Source: Bacillus mycoides
GTDB lineage: Bacteria > Bacillota > Bacilli > Bacillales > Bacillaceae_G
NCBI RefSeq assembly: GCF_018742245.1
Contig: NZ_CP036132.1
Coordinates: forward strand, 5,050,972-5,114,971
Length of the DNA: 64,000 nucleotides
Reading direction: 5' to 3'
Shown: piece by piece, positions 35,967-46,841 of the stretch
Layout of the letters: each line of letters starts with the position of its first letter
Numbering within the stretch: position 1 is the stretch's first letter
Program-made: the position numbers and the translations under genes
The notes under the pieces: generated by a model
What the model saw: only the letters and a program-made list of their open reading frames with translations
Told to the model about the DNA's origin: nothing
Databases searched by the model: none

Positions 35967-37153
35967 TAATACTTTTGAATGCCTAATTTCACCGTTGTTG
36001 TCGCTCGTTTTGTACCACGATAAAACGTAAGAGTCATTTTATCATTAATTTTTTTATTATATAAGGCCGTGCGGAACCCAATAATATCGTGCACCGCTTT
36101 TCCATCTACCGCCACAATAACATCATGTTCTCTAAGACCCGCATCCGTACCTGGCGAAGGACTTTTCACATCTAAAATGCAGACTCCTTCTGTTACGTTA
36201 CCTGGTAATTGTAACGTTTTTGACCAATAGTAACTCGGAATCTCATTTAATGATCTTAGTTCAATCCCAACGTAAGGTCTTCTTACTTTACCGTACTTTT
36301 CTAGTTCATTCATAATAGGCACAGCTCTCGTAACTGGAATAGCTAGTCCAATTCCTTCTACTTCTTTTGCTGCAATTTTCATTGAGTTAATACCTATTAA
36401 TTGTCCCGCTACATTTACAAGCGCTCCACCACTATTACCTGGATTAATTGCCGCGTCTGTTTGCAATACTTCTACTTGCCAATCGTAATGTCCATCTTGA
36501 TCTAAATCTACAGGAACAATACGCTCATTAGCCGAAATAATACCTTGTGTGACAGTTCCGGAAAATTGTAACCCAAGTGGATTTCCAATCGCAATAACTG
36601 GTTCTCCTCTACGAACGGTATTAGAGTCGCCAATTTCAATCACTTTCTTCACATGCTTCGCATCTATTTCTAGTACCGCTAAGTCCGTGACTACATCGGT
36701 TCCTAATACTTTACCTGGAATTTTCTTACCGTCACTTAAGCTCACTTCAATACGATTCGCCCCAGCAACAACGTGGTTATTCGTTACAATATACGCATGT
36801 CCATCTGTTCTCTTATAAATCACACCAGAGCCTGTACCAGCCTCCGAATCAGCCTCTGAAAAATCGTCTCGTTGAATATTAATAACACCAACAACAGCCT
36901 CTGAAGCACGATCAACAGCGTCTACAAAGCTAATCTGTTTAACAGGAACATTTCCACTTTGAGCTTCAGCCATATTTTTTTCACTTGCTTCAGCTTGCGG
37001 AAGCTTACCTGCATGATTTGAAAATAAAGGAGCTCCAAATGCAAATAATGAAGCCCCTACAATTGTCCCCGCTATGCTAGAAATGACAATACCTTTATGT
37101 TTCTTTTTCCCTGCGCGTTTAATACGATATTTTTCTTCATCAATAAAGGACAT
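35966..37153 (-). CDS. htrA: HtrA-family membrane serine protease with PDZ domain
   Basis: A 395-residue DegP-like protease (HtrC/YycK position). A basic N-terminus and one membrane anchor (about 20-42) are followed by the trypsin-like domain: TNNHVVAG (His), TDLAVLEI (Asp), INPGNSGGALV (Ser). The PDZ domain occupies about 295-390 (PGTDAGLREHDVIVAVDGK). It degrades misfolded secreted proteins at the cell surface. It is the last gene of the wal operon, 63 bases after walJ. Confidence 0.93.
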   Translation of the reverse strand: MSFIDEEKYRIKRAGKKKHKGIVISSIAGTIVGASLFAFGAPLFSNHAGKLPQAEASEKNMAEAQSGNVPVKQISFVDAVDRASEAVVGVINIQRDDFSEADSEAGTGSGVIYKRTDGHAYIVTNNHVVAGANRIEVSLSDGKKIPGKVLGTDVVTDLAVLEIDAKHVKKVIEIGDSNTVRRGEPVIAIGNPLGLQFSGTVTQGIISANERIVPVDLDQDGHYDWQVEVLQTDAAINPGNSGGALVNVAGQLIGINSMKIAAKEVEGIGLAIPVTRAVPIMNELEKYGKVRRPYVGIELRSLNEIPSYYWSKTLQLPGNVTEGVCILDVKSPSPGTDAGLREHDVIVAVDGKAVHDIIGFRTALYNKKINDKMTLTFYRGTKRATTTVKLGIQKY

Positions 37154-37216
37154 ATTTGTTCACCTATCTTCCTGAAAACAACTATATTCACCTTTATTGT
37201 TTACTAAAATGAAGAA

Positions 37217-38011
37217 TTATACGTATTGAATTTTCGTAGGCATTTTTTGATCCGTATCATGTATTTCAAAGGATTCTCCAACCCCAAAACCTTTTTCCTC
37301 TAATACTTGTGATACAGACATACGCGCTAATTCTTTCATGTTATTATCTAAGCTTAAATGCGCTAAATAAATGTGTTTTGTCTCGTCTGTAATAACATCA
37401 GCCATCGCTAATGCAGCGTCCTCATTACAAACGTGGCCAACGTCGCTTAAAATACGTCGCTTAATGCTCCATGGATAGCGTCCCATACGAAGCATTTCCA
37501 CATCATGATTGCTTTCAAATACGAAAGCATTCGCTCCCTTAATGACACCTTTCATACGGTCACTTACGTAGCCCGTATCTGTAATAAGAGCTAACTTTCT
37601 ATTATTGTTATGAAAAGCATAAAACATCGGTTCCGCTGCATCATGAGAAACACCAAATGATTCAACTTCAATATCCCCAAATGTTTTCACGTCCCCTACT
37701 GAGAAAATGAATTTTTGATCAGTTGGGATATTACCTATTAAATGTTCCATTGCATTCCATGTTTTCTCGTTCGCATAAATAGGTAAATCATATTTACGTG
37801 CCAATACACCTAATCCTTTAATATGGTCACTATGCTCATGTGTTACAAGAATACCTGATACGTCATTTATATTCAGTTCAGCTTGTTTAAATAAAGCCTC
37901 TGTCGCTTTACCACTTAAACCTGCATCGACGAGCAGTTTTTTTTCATCTGTTCCTACATATAGCATATTCCCTGTACTTCCACTCGCAAGTACACTAAAG
38001 TGCATACTCAT
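37217..38011 (-). CDS. walJ: WalJ/YycJ metallo-beta-lactamase-fold nuclease-like protein
   Basis: A 264-residue MBL-fold protein; [11 protein letters not shown] is the HxHxDH metal motif. YycJ orthologues are 5'-3' exonuclease-like and linked to mismatch repair and cell division coordination. GGAGTGAG precedes the ATG. The start overlaps the walI end by 17 bases, showing operon membership. Confidence 0.95.
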   Translation of the reverse strand: MSMHFSVLASGSTGNMLYVGTDEKKLLVDAGLSGKATEALFKQAELNINDVSGILVTHEHSDHIKGLGVLARKYDLPIYANEKTWNAMEHLIGNIPTDQKFIFSVGDVKTFGDIEVESFGVSHDAAEPMFYAFHNNNRKLALITDTGYVSDRMKGVIKGANAFVFESNHDVEMLRMGRYPWSIKRRILSDVGHVCNEDAALAMADVITDETKHIYLAHLSLDNNMKELARMSVSQVLEEKGFGVGESFEIHDTDQKMPTKIQYV

Positions 38012-38831
38012 TCTTTCTCACTCCATTATGTTCTTCCGGCACTTGAGTTTCCCCTAATTCCATAACTTGTCCTTCAATTGCATTCACAAAAAAATCCTTT
38101 TTCTGCTCTGTCTTTAAGTTCCATGTTGGAGCAAGCACTTGTATATTAGAAGAAGACTCCGCGAGAGTTGCATATCCAATCTGCGCCTCTTTCACGTGCG
38201 TATTTTCTGCAATTTTATTTTTCAAATATATATTTTCTAAAGCTGTTTGAGCAGTAATAATTTCTTGTTCTTTCGTCTTTTCGCTTTCGCCCATTTCCTT
38301 CAAATCCGTTAACATTGTTTGTGTATACGAAATAAGCTCATTTTTTTCATTTAAATCTACAACAATCATCGCACGATTATTGTAGAAGATTGGTTTATCT
38401 TTATACTTTTGAAAGAAGTAAATTTTTGAGTCCTTTATTGCTCCAAACTCATATTTTTGTCCATCCAGCACATAATTTTTCAAAAAATCATTATACTTAT
38501 CTTTTGACGATGATTTTGTATTTAAAAAAGGCTCTTTTAATTTACTCTCTATTTGATATTCGTCTTGCACATGCGCCGTCTGATTTTTTAAAGATTGTAC
38601 ATCTTCTTCTTTGAAAACCTTATTTTTCGCCATTATAAATGACTCTTTTTTCGGTTCTTTAGGAAAATTCCCCATAGTAATTTTTTCAGCTTTTAATTGT
38701 TGATCGATTTTCGTTTCCGTCACAAGTTCTAATTGATTACTATCTTGCTTTTGAATGAACTGAAAGATAAGAAAGAGGTCTAAAACAAAAAAGGTCACAA
38801 TAAATATTGTTTTAATTCGATCCCAATCCAT
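37995..38831 (-). CDS. walI: WalI/YycI, regulator of WalK
   Basis: A 278-residue bitopic protein: one N-terminal helix ([20 protein letters not shown]) and an extracytoplasmic domain. With WalH it binds WalK through the membrane helices and damps its activity. It overlaps walH by 20 bases and walJ by 17. Confidence 0.95.
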   Translation of the reverse strand: MDWDRIKTIFIVTFFVLDLFLIFQFIQKQDSNQLELVTETKIDQQLKAEKITMGNFPKEPKKESFIMAKNKVFKEEDVQSLKNQTAHVQDEYQIESKLKEPFLNTKSSSKDKYNDFLKNYVLDGQKYEFGAIKDSKIYFFQKYKDKPIFYNNRAMIVVDLNEKNELISYTQTMLTDLKEMGESEKTKEQEIITAQTALENIYLKNKIAENTHVKEAQIGYATLAESSSNIQVLAPTWNLKTEQKKDFFVNAIEGQVMELGETQVPEEHNGVRKNEYAL

Positions 38832-40149
38832 TTAGTCCCCCCTCACTCCACTCATATATTTGTTGCTTACCATCTTCTTCACATTTTACATACCATATCG
38901 GCTGTAAGACAGCGATTCTCACATCACTAATGGAAGGTTCCAATGACATTTTATAACCAATACCAACATCCTGAATTGATTTTTTATCAATTTCTGGATT
39001 ATTCTCTAGTGATGTCATCACTGTATGACCTGATGCAAGAGAAGTTGTTTGTTGTTTACTAGGCAAAGTAATACTGAACTCAAAAAAGGGTCTTTCATAC
39101 TGCATAATTTCACCTGAACCCCATACTTGTTTTAATTCCGCTATTCCATTTGCATTAAATACAGGCAAACCATCCTCATACAAACGGAATGAAGTTTTTC
39201 TCCCATTAATATAATCAAAACGATAGGACTTCAAGGATCCACTATGCCCACTTACAAAGTCAAAACTTTTTTGTAAAATTACCGCATTATCCGTAGATTT
39301 ATCACCATGTACAGCGGAATTTTTATATTTCAACATTGCATCCAACTTATCAATTTCCATAGAACGGATGCCATCCGTAAATGTTTCCTTTTCTTTCTCA
39401 GAAATAGGACTTAAATAACGTGGATCACTAAATAAAGCATTTTTGAATGGATCCACTTCTAGTTTAGCTGTAATATACTCTACCTTACTTAATTCCGTAA
39501 TCCCATCTGGTAAAAAAAGTTTTTTTGTATCATTTATTTGATATTCAAAATATGGTCTTGCTACTGTTATAAGTTGATTTTGAGCATTTATAATATCCTT
39601 TATATAAGCACCACTCAATGTTGCTTGATATATTTTATGAGGAGTATCACAGGAAACAAAGCTAACTTTAATTTCTTGGTCCTTACTTCTAGAAGGATCA
39701 ATTATAATACGATTAAAACTTCTGTTACTTTCTATGTTTTTATCTTTAATATTAAACATATCTTTAATCGTATCTAACGGGATATTTGTAGGAAAAACAA
39801 ATTCAATTTTTTCTTCTCCGTGTACATAAGACAGAAAATCACCTTTAGGGACTGTCCCCGTTATTTCCCTAAAATCATGTAATTCTCCGTTTTCAAGAAT
39901 TTTATAGATTGAATCCACATTTGCCTTCTTTTCGCTTACATAATGATTTTTCTCTTTATGAATAACGACAGAGGATGGGCGAACAACCTCCGAAATCTTT
40001 ACCTGATTTATATCTTCGTTACCTTGAACGAACTTGGTATTTTGCATAGAAGTGGAATCAGGAACATATGTCCATAAGTTAAAAGTAAGAAATAGACTAA
40101 TGACAACCAAATTAATTAGAACTATCGTTTTAAAGTTTTCCATACTCAT
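38812..40149 (-). CDS. walH: WalH/YycH, regulator of WalK
   Basis: A 445-residue bitopic protein with an N-terminal helix (TIVLINLVVISLFLTFNLW) and a three-domain extracytoplasmic part. It forms a ternary complex with WalI and WalK. The ATG overlapping the walK stop (ATGA) is chosen; GAGGA lies upstream in walK. An in-frame TTG two codons earlier is less likely. Confidence 0.94.
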   Translation of the reverse strand: MSMENFKTIVLINLVVISLFLTFNLWTYVPDSTSMQNTKFVQGNEDINQVKISEVVRPSSVVIHKEKNHYVSEKKANVDSIYKILENGELHDFREITGTVPKGDFLSYVHGEEKIEFVFPTNIPLDTIKDMFNIKDKNIESNRSFNRIIIDPSRSKDQEIKVSFVSCDTPHKIYQATLSGAYIKDIINAQNQLITVARPYFEYQINDTKKLFLPDGITELSKVEYITAKLEVDPFKNALFSDPRYLSPISEKEKETFTDGIRSMEIDKLDAMLKYKNSAVHGDKSTDNAVILQKSFDFVSGHSGSLKSYRFDYINGRKTSFRLYEDGLPVFNANGIAELKQVWGSGEIMQYERPFFEFSITLPSKQQTTSLASGHTVMTSLENNPEIDKKSIQDVGIGYKMSLEPSISDVRIAVLQPIWYVKCEEDGKQQIYEWSEGGLNGLGSN

Positions 40150-41981
40150 TCCCAATCGTCCTCTTCATCTGTCGCCATTGGCAATGTGAAATAAATAGTT
40201 GTCCCTTTTCCTTCCTCACTTTTCGCCCAAATCGAGCCGCCATGTGCCTCAATCATTTCTTTCGCAATAGCTAACCCAAGACCTGTACCACCCATTTGTC
40301 TCGAACGCGCTTTATCTACACGATAAAAACGTTCAAATATTTTATCTACATTTTCTTTCGGAATTCCCATTCCTTGATCACTCACACTAATCTCTAGTAA
40401 CTCCCCGCGGTCACGTAGGCGATATGTTACTGTACCACCTTCTGGCGAATATTTTAGTGCATTGGAAATAATGTTATATAAAACTTGTGTAATTTTGTCT
40501 GTATCCATATCAATAAATCGAGATTTTTTAGAGAAAGATCGTTTGAAGCTTACATTTTGCTCTTTAGACATTTCAAAGCGATCGATAACGTTATTAAAGA
40601 AGTCAGTAAAGTCGACCCATTCCTTCATTAAGCGATGTTCTGTACTATCTAGTTTAGATAGTTGTAACAATGCATTTACAAGCCTGATCATTCTTTCTGT
40701 TTCCTCTTGTGTAACCGTTAAAAATTGCGGTGCAATATTTGGATCTTGCCATGCTCCATCAGTAAGTGCTTCTAAGTAACTACGCATCGTTGTTAACGGC
40801 GTTCTTAACTCATGAGATACGTTCGCAACAAACTCACGGCGCTCTTGTTCTATCCGCTCCTGCTCTGTTACATCATATAATACAGCAATTAAACCATTTG
40901 CCTTCCCTGTTTCTTTTTGAATAACAGAGAAACTAGCACGTAAAATATATGGTTCATTTCTCGTACTAAAATCTAATAAAACTGAATCAGGTTCTTCATA
41001 TAAATGATCAAGTGTAAATTCTTCTTGTATTCCTAACACTTCTAACACTGATTGATCTAGCGCCGTTTCACGCGAAACATTTAACATCTTTTCCGCAGGA
41101 TCATTTAATAAAATGATATCCCCTTTTCGATCAGTAGCAATTACTCCATCTGTCATATGTGATAAAACGGATGATAATTTTCGTCTTTCACTTTCTGTGG
41201 AGGAACGAGCTTGTTGTAATTTTTTAGATAAATTGTTAAAAGATAATGCTAATTGTCCAATCTCATCGTGACTATGCACCTTTACTTTTCGCGAATAATT
41301 CCCTTTCGCCATTTCAATTGCTTGTCTTCGCATATCTGAAATTGGTCTCGTAATTGTTTGAGCCAATAAAATTCCAAGTACAGCTGTTACTAATAAAGCA
41401 ATTACTGTCCCCGTTGCAAAAATTTGGTTGATGTCCTTCATTTGTTTATACACATCTTCCATAGATGCAACGATATGAATGACGCCAAGTACATCTCCGC
41501 CCGGCTCTTTTAGAATAGGGGTAATCATAACTTGAACTCGATGACCTGTATGTCCATCTTTTTCAATCTTTGACTCTGGTTTCTTTTGTACCATTACCCG
41601 TTGTACAGCCGTATCTGCTGACGTTCGTCCTACCTTATTTTGCTTAGACGCGTCTGAAATTGCCATTAATTTTTTAGTAGAATCAATTACACTTACTTCT
41701 TGAATATCTCTCTTACGATCTGATGCAAATTTTTGAATCGAATCATTAATAGCTTTATCTACTGATTCTGTTTTAGGACGTTCTTTTACAAACTCTTGCT
41801 TCAAGTTATAAGAAAGTAAGTTTGTTTGCTGCGTTAAGGAATCTTGAAAGCCTTTTACAAGGCTTTTTTCTAATTCCCTGACGAAATATACACCAATTAC
41901 TTGCATTGCTATTAATATTAACAGCATATATATGAGCACAAATTTTAAATGAATAGATTGAAAAAAACCAACTTTCTTCAT
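40146..41981 (-). CDS. walK: WalK sensor histidine kinase (essential cell-wall regulator)
   Basis: A 611-residue kinase: two membrane helices flanking an extracytoplasmic Cache/PAS-like domain (about 30-180), HAMP (about 205-255), PAS with NVSRETALDQSVLEVLG, HisKA with FVANVSHELRTPLTTM, and HATPase with NALKYSPEGG and GGTGLGLAIAKEM. It senses cell-wall status and phosphorylates WalR to control autolysins. It follows walR by three bases. A degenerate parS-like sequence lies inside the PAS-coding part. Confidence 0.97.
   Translation of the reverse strand: MKKVGFFQSIHLKFVLIYMLLILIAMQVIGVYFVRELEKSLVKGFQDSLTQQTNLLSYNLKQEFVKERPKTESVDKAINDSIQKFASDRKRDIQEVSVIDSTKKLMAISDASKQNKVGRTSADTAVQRVMVQKKPESKIEKDGHTGHRVQVMITPILKEPGGDVLGVIHIVASMEDVYKQMKDINQIFATGTVIALLVTAVLGILLAQTITRPISDMRRQAIEMAKGNYSRKVKVHSHDEIGQLALSFNNLSKKLQQARSSTESERRKLSSVLSHMTDGVIATDRKGDIILLNDPAEKMLNVSRETALDQSVLEVLGIQEEFTLDHLYEEPDSVLLDFSTRNEPYILRASFSVIQKETGKANGLIAVLYDVTEQERIEQERREFVANVSHELRTPLTTMRSYLEALTDGAWQDPNIAPQFLTVTQEETERMIRLVNALLQLSKLDSTEHRLMKEWVDFTDFFNNVIDRFEMSKEQNVSFKRSFSKKSRFIDMDTDKITQVLYNIISNALKYSPEGGTVTYRLRDRGELLEISVSDQGMGIPKENVDKIFERFYRVDKARSRQMGGTGLGLAIAKEMIEAHGGSIWAKSEEGKGTTIYFTLPMATDEEDDWE
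41064..41079. promoter_or_regulatory. Degenerate parS-like sequence in walK
   Basis: CGTTTCACGCGAAACA differs from the parS consensus TGTTTCACGTGAAACA at two positions and keeps both GTTTC/GAAAC half-sites. It is within the origin-proximal region where secondary parS sites are expected. Confidence 0.45.
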
Positions 41982-41984
41982 ATA

Positions 41985-42692
41985 CTATTCCTGTTCTGGG
42001 TCACGCAAGTAATACCCTACTCCACGTCTAGTTACAATTAAAGTAGGATGACTTGGATTATCTTCAATTTTTTCGCGTAAACGACGTACTGTTACGTCTA
42101 CTGTACGTACATCTCCAAAATAATCATAACCCCAAACTGTTTGTAATAAATGTTCACGAGTCATAACTTGACCTAAATGCTTCGCTAAATAATGTAGTAA
42201 TTCAAATTCACGATGTGTAAGCTCAATGCTTTCTTCACGCTTCGTTACACTATAAGCGTTCGAATTAATAACGATTGGTCCAATAACCATTTCAGTATTT
42301 TCTTCTTTCTCTGCAGAACCACCCTGCTGATGGCGACGTAAATTCGCTTTCACACGAGCAAGCAACTCCCTCGTACTAAATGGCTTCGTTACATAATCAT
42401 CTGCCCCAAGCTCAAGCCCTAATACTTTATCAATTTCAGAGTCTTTTGCTGTAAGCATAATAATTGGCATTTCTGAGCTTTTACGTATTTCACGACATAC
42501 CTCTAAACCGTCTTTTCCCGGTAACATAATATCTAATAAAACCATATCTGGCTGTTCTTCATTTGCTTTTTCAATCGCCTCATCACCATCATGCGCCATT
42601 ACAATTTCAAAACCTTCTTTTTCTAGGTTGAACTTCAAAATATCCGCAATCGGCTTTTCATCATCAACTACTAAAATTTTCTTTCCCATCAT
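41985..42692 (-). CDS. walR: WalR response regulator (OmpR family)
   Basis: A 235-residue OmpR/PhoB regulator: receiver with DD pair near residue 10, phospho-Asp54 in [12 protein letters not shown], Lys in VTKPFS; winged-helix domain about 135-232 ([31 protein letters not shown]). It controls cell-wall hydrolases and is normally essential. GGAGG lies nine bases before the first of two ATGs. First gene of the walRKHIJ-htrA operon. Confidence 0.98.
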   Translation of the reverse strand: MMGKKILVVDDEKPIADILKFNLEKEGFEIVMAHDGDEAIEKANEEQPDMVLLDIMLPGKDGLEVCREIRKSSEMPIIMLTAKDSEIDKVLGLELGADDYVTKPFSTRELLARVKANLRRHQQGGSAEKEENTEMVIGPIVINSNAYSVTKREESIELTHREFELLHYLAKHLGQVMTREHLLQTVWGYDYFGDVRTVDVTVRRLREKIEDNPSHPTLIVTRRGVGYYLRDPEQE

Positions 42693-42939
42693 CGTCTATT
42701 TCCTCCTTATAAAAATATGATCAATAATCCTCAAACATATTGGTGTTTCTATAGTATGTTCCTATATGACAACAATCTTAGTCTAAGTATTTCTCCTCTA
42801 TTCTCATAGACTCATGTATCATCCACTTTTACACGGAATCCTATACGATCTATAGAAAAACCTCTAGCTTCAACTGCTAGAGGCTCCTCATTCTATTGTA
42901 AAATAACTACCCACTTTTGTAAAACTGGACAAAATAAAA
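42693..42939. other. wal operon leader and upstream spacer
   Basis: AT-rich region that must contain the wal promoter; I do not see an unambiguous -35/-10 pair. It also contains the hairpin at 42856-42886. Confidence 0.4.
42856..42886 (-). terminator. Hairpin terminator between tRNA cluster and wal operon
   Basis: CCTCTAGC/GCTAGAGG stem, seven-base loop, T-run in the minus direction. A second barrier to read-through from the tRNA operon into walR. Confidence 0.7.
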
Positions 42940-42969
42940 AGGATATTAAGTGGGCCCACTTAATATCCT
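42940..42969 (-). terminator. Terminator of the tRNA operon (30-bp perfect palindrome)
   Basis: A 30-base perfect palindrome centred on GGGCCC, ending in TTTTTATTTT in the minus direction, five bases after tRNA-Phe. Confidence 0.85.
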
Positions 42970-42974
42970 GAGAG

Positions 42975-43047
<73 letters not shown>

Positions 43048-43091
43048 AAAACTATATATAAAACCACTAATGGTGGTATAAACAAAAGTGG

Positions 43092-43164
43092 CGGTCCCGA
43101 CCGGGGTCGAACCGGCGATCTCCTGCGTGACAGGCAGGCATGTTAACCACTACACCACGGGACC
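43092..43164 (-). tRNA. tRNA-Asp (GTC)
   Basis: 73 bases. Acceptor GGTCCCG/CGGGACC with G73, anticodon stem CCTGCCTGTCACGCAGG with GTC, T-arm GGTTCGACCCC. CCA is not encoded. Confidence 0.97.
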
Positions 43165-43185
43165 AAAAATGAACATAAAAAAACA

Positions 43186-43257
43186 TGACCCGTACGGGAT
43201 TCGAACCCGTGTTACCGCCGTGAAAGGGCGGTGTCTTAACCACTTGACCAACGGGCC
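43186..43257 (-). tRNA. tRNA-Glu (TTC)
   Basis: 72 bases. Acceptor GGCCCGT pairs with ACGGGTC (one G-U), anticodon stem CCGCCCTTTCACGGCGG with TTC, T-arm GGTTCGAATCC. CCA is not encoded. Confidence 0.97.
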
Positions 43258-43270
43258 ACGAAAAATAAAA

Positions 43271-43346
43271 TGGTGAGCCATGAAGGATTCGAACCTTCGA
43301 CCCTCTGATTAAAAGTCAGATGCTCTACCAACTGAGCTAATGGCTC
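43271..43346 (-). tRNA. tRNA-Lys (TTT)
   Basis: 76 bases including an encoded CCA. Acceptor GAGCCAT/ATGGCTC, anticodon stem CTGACTTTTAATCAG with TTT, T-arm GGTTCGAATCC. First gene of the operon and the only one with genomic CCA. Confidence 0.97.
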
Positions 43347-43445
43347 ATACTCACCAACGTCATATTTTCGTGACGACAAGACATATCATAACATGTTATC
43401 TTTTATTTTTGCAATACCTTTTTTTATTTTTTTATAAAAGATAAG

Positions 43446-43473
43446 AAAAAACTCATGAAAACATGAGTTTTTT
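43446..43473 (-). terminator. purA terminator
   Basis: AAAAAACTCATG/CATGAGTTTTTT, four-base loop, 28 bases beyond the stop. Confidence 0.9.
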
Positions 43474-43500
43474 CTTAAAAAAATCAATTTTTTATATCAA

Positions 43501-44913
<1,413 letters not shown>

Positions 44914-44950
44914 TTACATATTCACCTTATGAAAGCCCTATCTTTCATAT

Positions 44951-44998
44951 AAAAAAAAAGAAACACATCTTATTATAAGAAATGTGTTTCTTTTTTAT
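44951..44998 (-). terminator. Terminator after dnaC
   Basis: AAAAAGAAACACAT and complement with inner TAT/ATA pairs, just beyond the dnaC stop. Confidence 0.85.
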
Positions 44999-45005
44999 AC
45001 TGCCT

Positions 45006-46367
45006 TTATGCGTGCGGTGCATGTCCATCCTCAAAGCGGCGTTCTAAGTTGACGAATTTATTAAATTCCTTAACAAACGCAAGCTCTACTGAACCTACTG
45101 GACCATTACGTTGTTTTGCAATGATAATTTCAATTGTATTTTTATTTTCTGTTTCACGATCATAGTAATCTTCACGATATAGGAAGGCTACAATGTCAGC
45201 ATCCTGCTCGATACTTCCTGATTCACGAATGTCAGACATCATCGGACGTTTATCTTGACGAGATTCTACACCACGAGATAACTGCGACAAGGCGATAACA
45301 GGTACTTGCAATTCACGTGCAATCCCTTTTAATGTACGAGAAATCTCAGATACTTCCTGCTGACGGTTTTCTCCTGATTTCCCACTTCCTTGAATAAGCT
45401 GTAAATAGTCAATCAAAACCATCCCAAGACCTTGTTCTTGCTTTAATCTACGACATTTTGCTCGAATCTCATTTACTTTAATCCCTGGTGTATCATCAAT
45501 ATATATACCAGCATTCGAAAGGCTACCCATCGCCATTGTTAATTTCGCCCAATCATCAGAAGTTAATGAACCGGTACGAAGTCTTTGCGCATCAATATTT
45601 CCTTCTGCACAAAGCATACGCATAACAAGCTGATCAGAGCCCATCTCCAAACTAAAAATCGCTACATTTTCATCCGTTTTCGTCGCTACGTTCTGTGCGA
45701 TATTTAATGAAAATGCAGTTTTCCCCACCGACGGACGAGCTGCTACAATGATTAAATCATTTCGCTGAAAACCCGCGGTCATCTTATCTAATTCAGTAAA
45801 TCCAGTTGGTATCCCGGTAACTTCACCTTTTTGATTATGCAAAAGTTCAATTTTATCATAAGCATCTACAAGAACATCTTTAATGTTTTGGAATGCTTTT
45901 GCATTTGTTTGATGTGATACTTCTAATATTTTTTTCTCAGCCTCATTTAAAAGGCCATCCACATCATCTTCTCGCTCGTATCCATCCGATACAATATGAG
46001 TTGCCGTTCGAATTAAGCGACGTAAAAGTGCCTTTTCAGCGATGATGCGTGCATAATATTCTACGTTAGCAGCTGTTGGAACAACTTCTGCTAATTCTGC
46101 TAGATAGGAAACCCCACCAACTTCTTCTAGTAACCCTTGATCAGCCATCGCTGATGTCATTATTACTAAGTCGATTGGTTCTCCCTTATCAGACAACCCA
46201 AGCATGACTTCAAAAATCTTTTGATGTTTCGTTCGATAGAACGAGTCAGGTAGTAACAGCTCTGATGCTGACGTTAATGCATCTTGATCAATCAATATAG
46301 CCCCTAAAACCGCCTGCTCTGCTTCTATATTATGCGGAGGGGTACGATCAGCCAGTACATCACTCAT
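45006..46367 (-). CDS. dnaC: Replicative DNA helicase (DnaB type)
   Basis: A 453-residue hexameric helicase at the replication fork; the gene is named dnaC in Bacillus. N-terminal DnaB domain (about 10-110), then RecA-like domain with ARPSVGKTAFSLNIA (Walker A), VLIDYLQLIQG (Walker B). GGAGG is seven bases before the ATG; a TTG two codons upstream is ignored. It follows rplI by 27 bases. Confidence 0.97.
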   Translation of the reverse strand: MSDVLADRTPPHNIEAEQAVLGAILIDQDALTSASELLLPDSFYRTKHQKIFEVMLGLSDKGEPIDLVIMTSAMADQGLLEEVGGVSYLAELAEVVPTAANVEYYARIIAEKALLRRLIRTATHIVSDGYEREDDVDGLLNEAEKKILEVSHQTNAKAFQNIKDVLVDAYDKIELLHNQKGEVTGIPTGFTELDKMTAGFQRNDLIIVAARPSVGKTAFSLNIAQNVATKTDENVAIFSLEMGSDQLVMRMLCAEGNIDAQRLRTGSLTSDDWAKLTMAMGSLSNAGIYIDDTPGIKVNEIRAKCRRLKQEQGLGMVLIDYLQLIQGSGKSGENRQQEVSEISRTLKGIARELQVPVIALSQLSRGVESRQDKRPMMSDIRESGSIEQDADIVAFLYREDYYDRETENKNTIEIIIAKQRNGPVGSVELAFVKEFNKFVNLERRFEDGHAPHA

Positions 46368-46394
46368 GCGCAATCCTCCTTGCTCAATTTATTT

Positions 46395-46841
46395 TTATTG
46401 TTCACTAACATGAACTTTTACTGCCGCTGTTACTTGCGGATGCAATTTTACAGTGACGTTTGTATAACCTAATGCACGTATTGCATCGTCCATTTCAAAT
46501 TTACGTTTATCAAGTTTAATCTTGTGTGATTTTTGCATTGCATCTACAATTTGTTTGCTTGTAATAGAACCAAATAAACGGCCACCTTCTCCAGATTTTG
46601 CCTTTAATTCTACAGTTAATTTCTCTAGTGTTTCTTTTAATTGTTTTGCATTTTCAAGCTCTGCTGCTGCATCTTTTTCCTCTTTGCGCTTTTGAGCATC
46701 TAAAGTTTTCACACTGCTGTTTGTCGCTTCGGCAGCTAACCCCTGTTTTAGTAAGAAATTATTTGCATAACCGTCTGGTACGTTTTTTATTTCTCCTTTT
46801 TTACCTTTACCTTTTACGTCTTTTAGAAAAATTACTTTCAT
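46395..46841 (-). CDS. rplI: 50S ribosomal protein L9
   Basis: 148 residues, family length. N-terminal [18 protein letters not shown], long central helix, C-terminal rRNA-binding domain. It overlaps the gdpP stop by four bases (ATGA), so the two are translationally coupled. Confidence 0.98.
   Translation of the reverse strand: MKVIFLKDVKGKGKKGEIKNVPDGYANNFLLKQGLAAEATNSSVKTLDAQKRKEEKDAAAELENAKQLKETLEKLTVELKAKSGEGGRLFGSITSKQIVDAMQKSHKIKLDKRKFEMDDAIRALGYTNVTVKLHPQVTAAVKVHVSEQ

Noticed and set aside
43080..43280. Plus-strand open frame across the tRNA genes
   Set aside because: It is the complement of tRNA-Asp and tRNA-Glu, a well-known false ORF pattern.
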